Assembly: GCA_903837355.1 (NCBI GenBank)
Contig: CAILUI010000138.1
Location: 1-64,000 of the forward strand
Length of the DNA stretch: 64,000 nucleotides
DNA from: an uncultured Victivallales bacterium
GTDB taxonomy: Bacteria; Verrucomicrobiota; Lentisphaeria; Oligosphaerales; JAFGRS01
Direction: 5' to 3'
Shown here piece after piece: positions 62,236 through 64,000 of the stretch (its first letter is position 1; the number at the start of each line of letters is the position of its first letter). Under the pieces are notes generated by a model. That model was not told the DNA's origin, made no database searches, and saw nothing but the letters and a program-made list of their open reading frames with translations. The position numbers and the translations under genes were made by a program.

Positions 62236-64000
62236 TTAGCGTCCGAAGTCATGCATGCCGCGGACCTCGTTAGGCCGGAGGGGGCGGCCGGACGGGTCGA
62301 CGAGGCGGGCGGTGACGAAGACGAGGAGGTTGACCTTAGCGCTCTTCTCGCCGCTGCTGCGGAACAGGCGTCCGAGGACGGGGATATCGCCAATGAGGGG
62401 GACTTTGTCCTCGTACTTCTGGACGCGCTCCTGGATCATACCACCGAGGACGACGGTTTCCCCGTCCCAGACGATGACCTTGGTTTCGACCGTGCGCGAG
62501 GAGAGGATGGGCATGGAGGCCTTGGCGGTGATGGTCTGGCCGTTGATGACCATGTCGTAGTTGAAGGCGTCGTCATAGCCGATGAAGTCGATGACCTGGG
62601 GCTTGAGTTCGAGGTCGATGGAGTAGTTATCGCTGGCGACGGTGGGCAGGACCTCGAGGATGACGCCGATGTCACGGGCTTCGCCGAAGGTGGGGATGGA
62701 CGGCTTGTAGCTGGCGCCGGTATTCAGGGAGCCGGCGGTGACTTCGGGCTCGGTCCAGCTTTCGGGGAAGTAGCGCTCGGTGACCATGCGCAGGATGGCC
62801 GTGGTACCGCTGAGGGTAGTGACCTTCGGGGAGGAGAGGACGTCGCCATTGGCCTGTTGTTCGAGGGCGTGGACGACGGTCTTAAAGCCGTAGTTGCCGA
62901 GGATCATGTAGGTACTGAAGAGCTCATCGGTACCGGCGAAGTCAGAGAAGAACTCATTGGCGTAGCGCAGACCGTTGGTGACGCTGGCGCCCTTAGCGAC
63001 GCCGAGTTCGGCGGAGCCTTGGCCGAGGCCGGTGTTGCTGCCGGTGACATCACTGGAGAGGAAGTGGTCGCCATTGCCGGTGCCGGGGTTGTAGGAGACG
63101 CCGCCGGCGTTCATGCTCCAGTCGAAGCCGAGGGCGTCGAAGTTAGTCTGTTGGACTTCGACGAATTTGGCCTCGATGGTGACGAGTTTCGGGGTGTCGT
63201 TGATCTCGGCGAGGATGGTTTGGATACGGCGGTGGTTTTCGGGGGTGTTGTGGACGATGAGTTTGCCCTGGCGCTGGAAGTAGGTCATACGAGCGCCCTG
63301 GGGGAAGGAGATGCCCATGTTGGCAAAGAATTCATCGACGTTGATCATGTAGCGATCCTGGCCGCTCTGGCCACCGGTGCCGCTGCTGTCATCGTCATCG
63401 TCGCTGCCGCTGCTGTCGTCGTCATCGTCGCTGCCGCTGCTGTCGTCATCATCATCGCTGCCGCCACCGCTCTCGCTGGAACCGAAGTCAAGCTTATCGG
63501 CCTTCTTACGGGTACGTTTCGCGTCAAAGACGCCGGCGGCGACGTTGTAGAAGCGGGTCTCGAGGTTCTCGAAGGGGACGCTCTGGTCGACGAGGATGAC
63601 CGAGAATTCTTCGACCTTGTTCTTCAGGCCGGCGAGTTTGCAGATGTAATCGATGACGTCACCCAAGGGGACATTATCGAGGGTCATGGTGATCGGGCGA
63701 TCGCCGATGGACGTCGCCGCGGTGGGTGCCGCTGCCGCGCCCGGGGCGGCAGCTTCGCCGAAGCCATCGAACTGCTCCATCCCGCCGGTGCCGGTACCGA
63801 GTGGGCCGCCCATGCCGGGGCCCATGGCGCCCATGCCGGCGCCCATGCCAGGGCCCATGGCGCCGCCGGCACCCATGCCGGGACCCATGGCGCCGCCAGC
63901 ACCCATGCCGGCGCCCATAGCGCCGCCGCCGCCCATGCCCATGCCAGCGGCGGCGCCGCCGCCGCCAAAGCCGGCATCGAAGCCACCAAGGCCGCCGCCG
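62236..64000 (-). CDS. Outer-membrane secretin (type II secretion / type IV pilus family), N-terminus outside window
   Basis: The frame is open to the window edge, so the true start is not seen; at least 588 residues are present. A Gly/Met/Ala-rich segment is followed by a secretin N-domain (ITMTLDNVPLGDVIDYICKL), an acidic Ser/Asp insert, a second N-domain (YFQRQGKLIVHNTPENHRRI, VTIEAKFVEVQQTNF) and the C-terminal beta-barrel secretin domain with LSSPKVTTLSG, ETVVLGGMIQERV and the hallmark VPLIGDIPVLGRLF. Secretins form the multimeric outer-membrane gate for folded proteins or pili. GspD and PilQ cannot be separated from the part seen. Its position upstream of two giant secreted proteins on the same strand makes it a candidate export channel for them, but a terminator separates the units. 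Confidence 0.9.
   Translation of the reverse strand, partial: GGGLGGFDAGFGGGGAAAGMGMGGGGAMGAGMGAGGAMGPGMGAGGAMGPGMGAGMGAMGPGMGGPLGTGTGGMEQFDGFGEAAAPGAAAAPTAATSIGDRPITMTLDNVPLGDVIDYICKLAGLKNKVEEFSVILVDQSVPFENLETRFYNVAAGVFDAKRTRKKADKLDFGSSESGGGSDDDDDSSGSDDDDDSSGSDDDDDSSGTGGQSGQDRYMINVDEFFANMGISFPQGARMTYFQRQGKLIVHNTPENHRRIQTILAEINDTPKLVTIEAKFVEVQQTNFDALGFDWSMNAGGVSYNPGTGNGDHFLSSDVTGSNTGLGQGSAELGVAKGASVTNGLRYANEFFSDFAGTDELFSTYMILGNYGFKTVVHALEQQANGDVLSSPKVTTLSGTTAILRMVTERYFPESWTEPEVTAGSLNTGASYKPSIPTFGEARDIGVILEVLPTVASDNYSIDLELKPQVIDFIGYDDAFNYDMVINGQTITAKASMPILSSRTVETKVIVWDGETVVLGGMIQERVQKYEDKVPLIGDIPVLGRLFRSSGEKSAKVNLLVFVTARLVDPSGRPLRPNEVRGMHDFGR
63382..63465 (-). repeat. 27-bp tandem repeat encoding acidic SSGSDDDDD units
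   Basis: About three copies of a nine-residue Ser/Gly/Asp unit lie inside the secretin, between its periplasmic N-domains. They could bind calcium or act as a flexible spacer. The copy number is likely to vary by slippage. Confidence 0.8.
63790..63960 (-). repeat. Gly-Ala-Met-Pro tandem repeat in the secretin N-terminal part
   Basis: Imperfect repeats of about 10 codons of the type GAGGAMGPGM, extending towards the window edge as a Gly-rich run. Low complexity and probably a disordered linker. Confidence 0.75.

Overview
The window is GC-rich, and every supported gene lies on the minus strand. It contains a partial secretin, a nucleotidyltransferase with a broken toxin partner, two giant secreted multidomain proteins (about 6,500 and 12,800 residues), an elongation factor G paralogue, a tRNA-Val and the start of a tyrosine-recombinase integrase. 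LamG/thrombospondin-3 arrays, C10 and M6 peptidases, cohesin/dockerin modules and a Gly-rich secretin suggest a Gram-negative bacterium of the PVC group, perhaps Lentisphaerota-like. That placement is inference from domain style, not from a marker gene.

Layout in transcription order, right to left. (1) 62236-64000: C-terminal part of an outer-membrane secretin, closed by a strong hairpin terminator. (2) 61709-62235: non-coding, with a hexanucleotide array, a perfect 17-bp palindrome and a sigma-54-like -24/-12 element. (3) 61294-61708: MNT-type nucleotidyltransferase overlapping a 36-codon remnant of a HEPN toxin. (4) 41698-61257: giant protein 2. It starts with a C10 (streptopain-like) cysteine peptidase and its prodomain, followed by many Ig-like and calcium-loop modules, FN3 domains with a Kelch propeller nested in one of them, then cohesin, Calx-beta, dockerin, cohesin, a cadherin-like domain and a twin GWN C-terminal module. 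(5) 41283-41697: non-coding, with a hairpin and a second sigma-54-like element. (6) 2823-41282: giant protein 1. It starts with an M6 metallopeptidase, then a sialidase-like region, Ig-like domains with nested propellers, 18 LamG/thrombospondin-3 modules interrupted by a VWA domain and a complete S8 subtilisin, a PPC domain and the same kind of twin GWN C-terminus. (7) 693-2750: EF-G paralogue. (8) 512-588: tRNA-Val(UAC). (9) 1-393: N-terminus of an integrase next to the tRNA 3' end, the likely edge of an integrated element that continues outside the window.

Working hypothesis (inference): the two giants are a co-regulated pair of calcium-stabilised surface or secreted proteins that bind glycans and proteins and carry three protease classes (cysteine, metallo, serine). 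They share a C-terminal module that may direct secretion or anchoring, possibly through the neighbouring secretin. Both have two in-frame starts, the upstream one with AAGGAG exactly 7 nt before ATG, and each transcription unit has a TGGCAC-N5-(A/G)TGCT element upstream. The most unusual structural feature is the repeated nesting of whole functional domains inside loops of host beta-sandwich domains.
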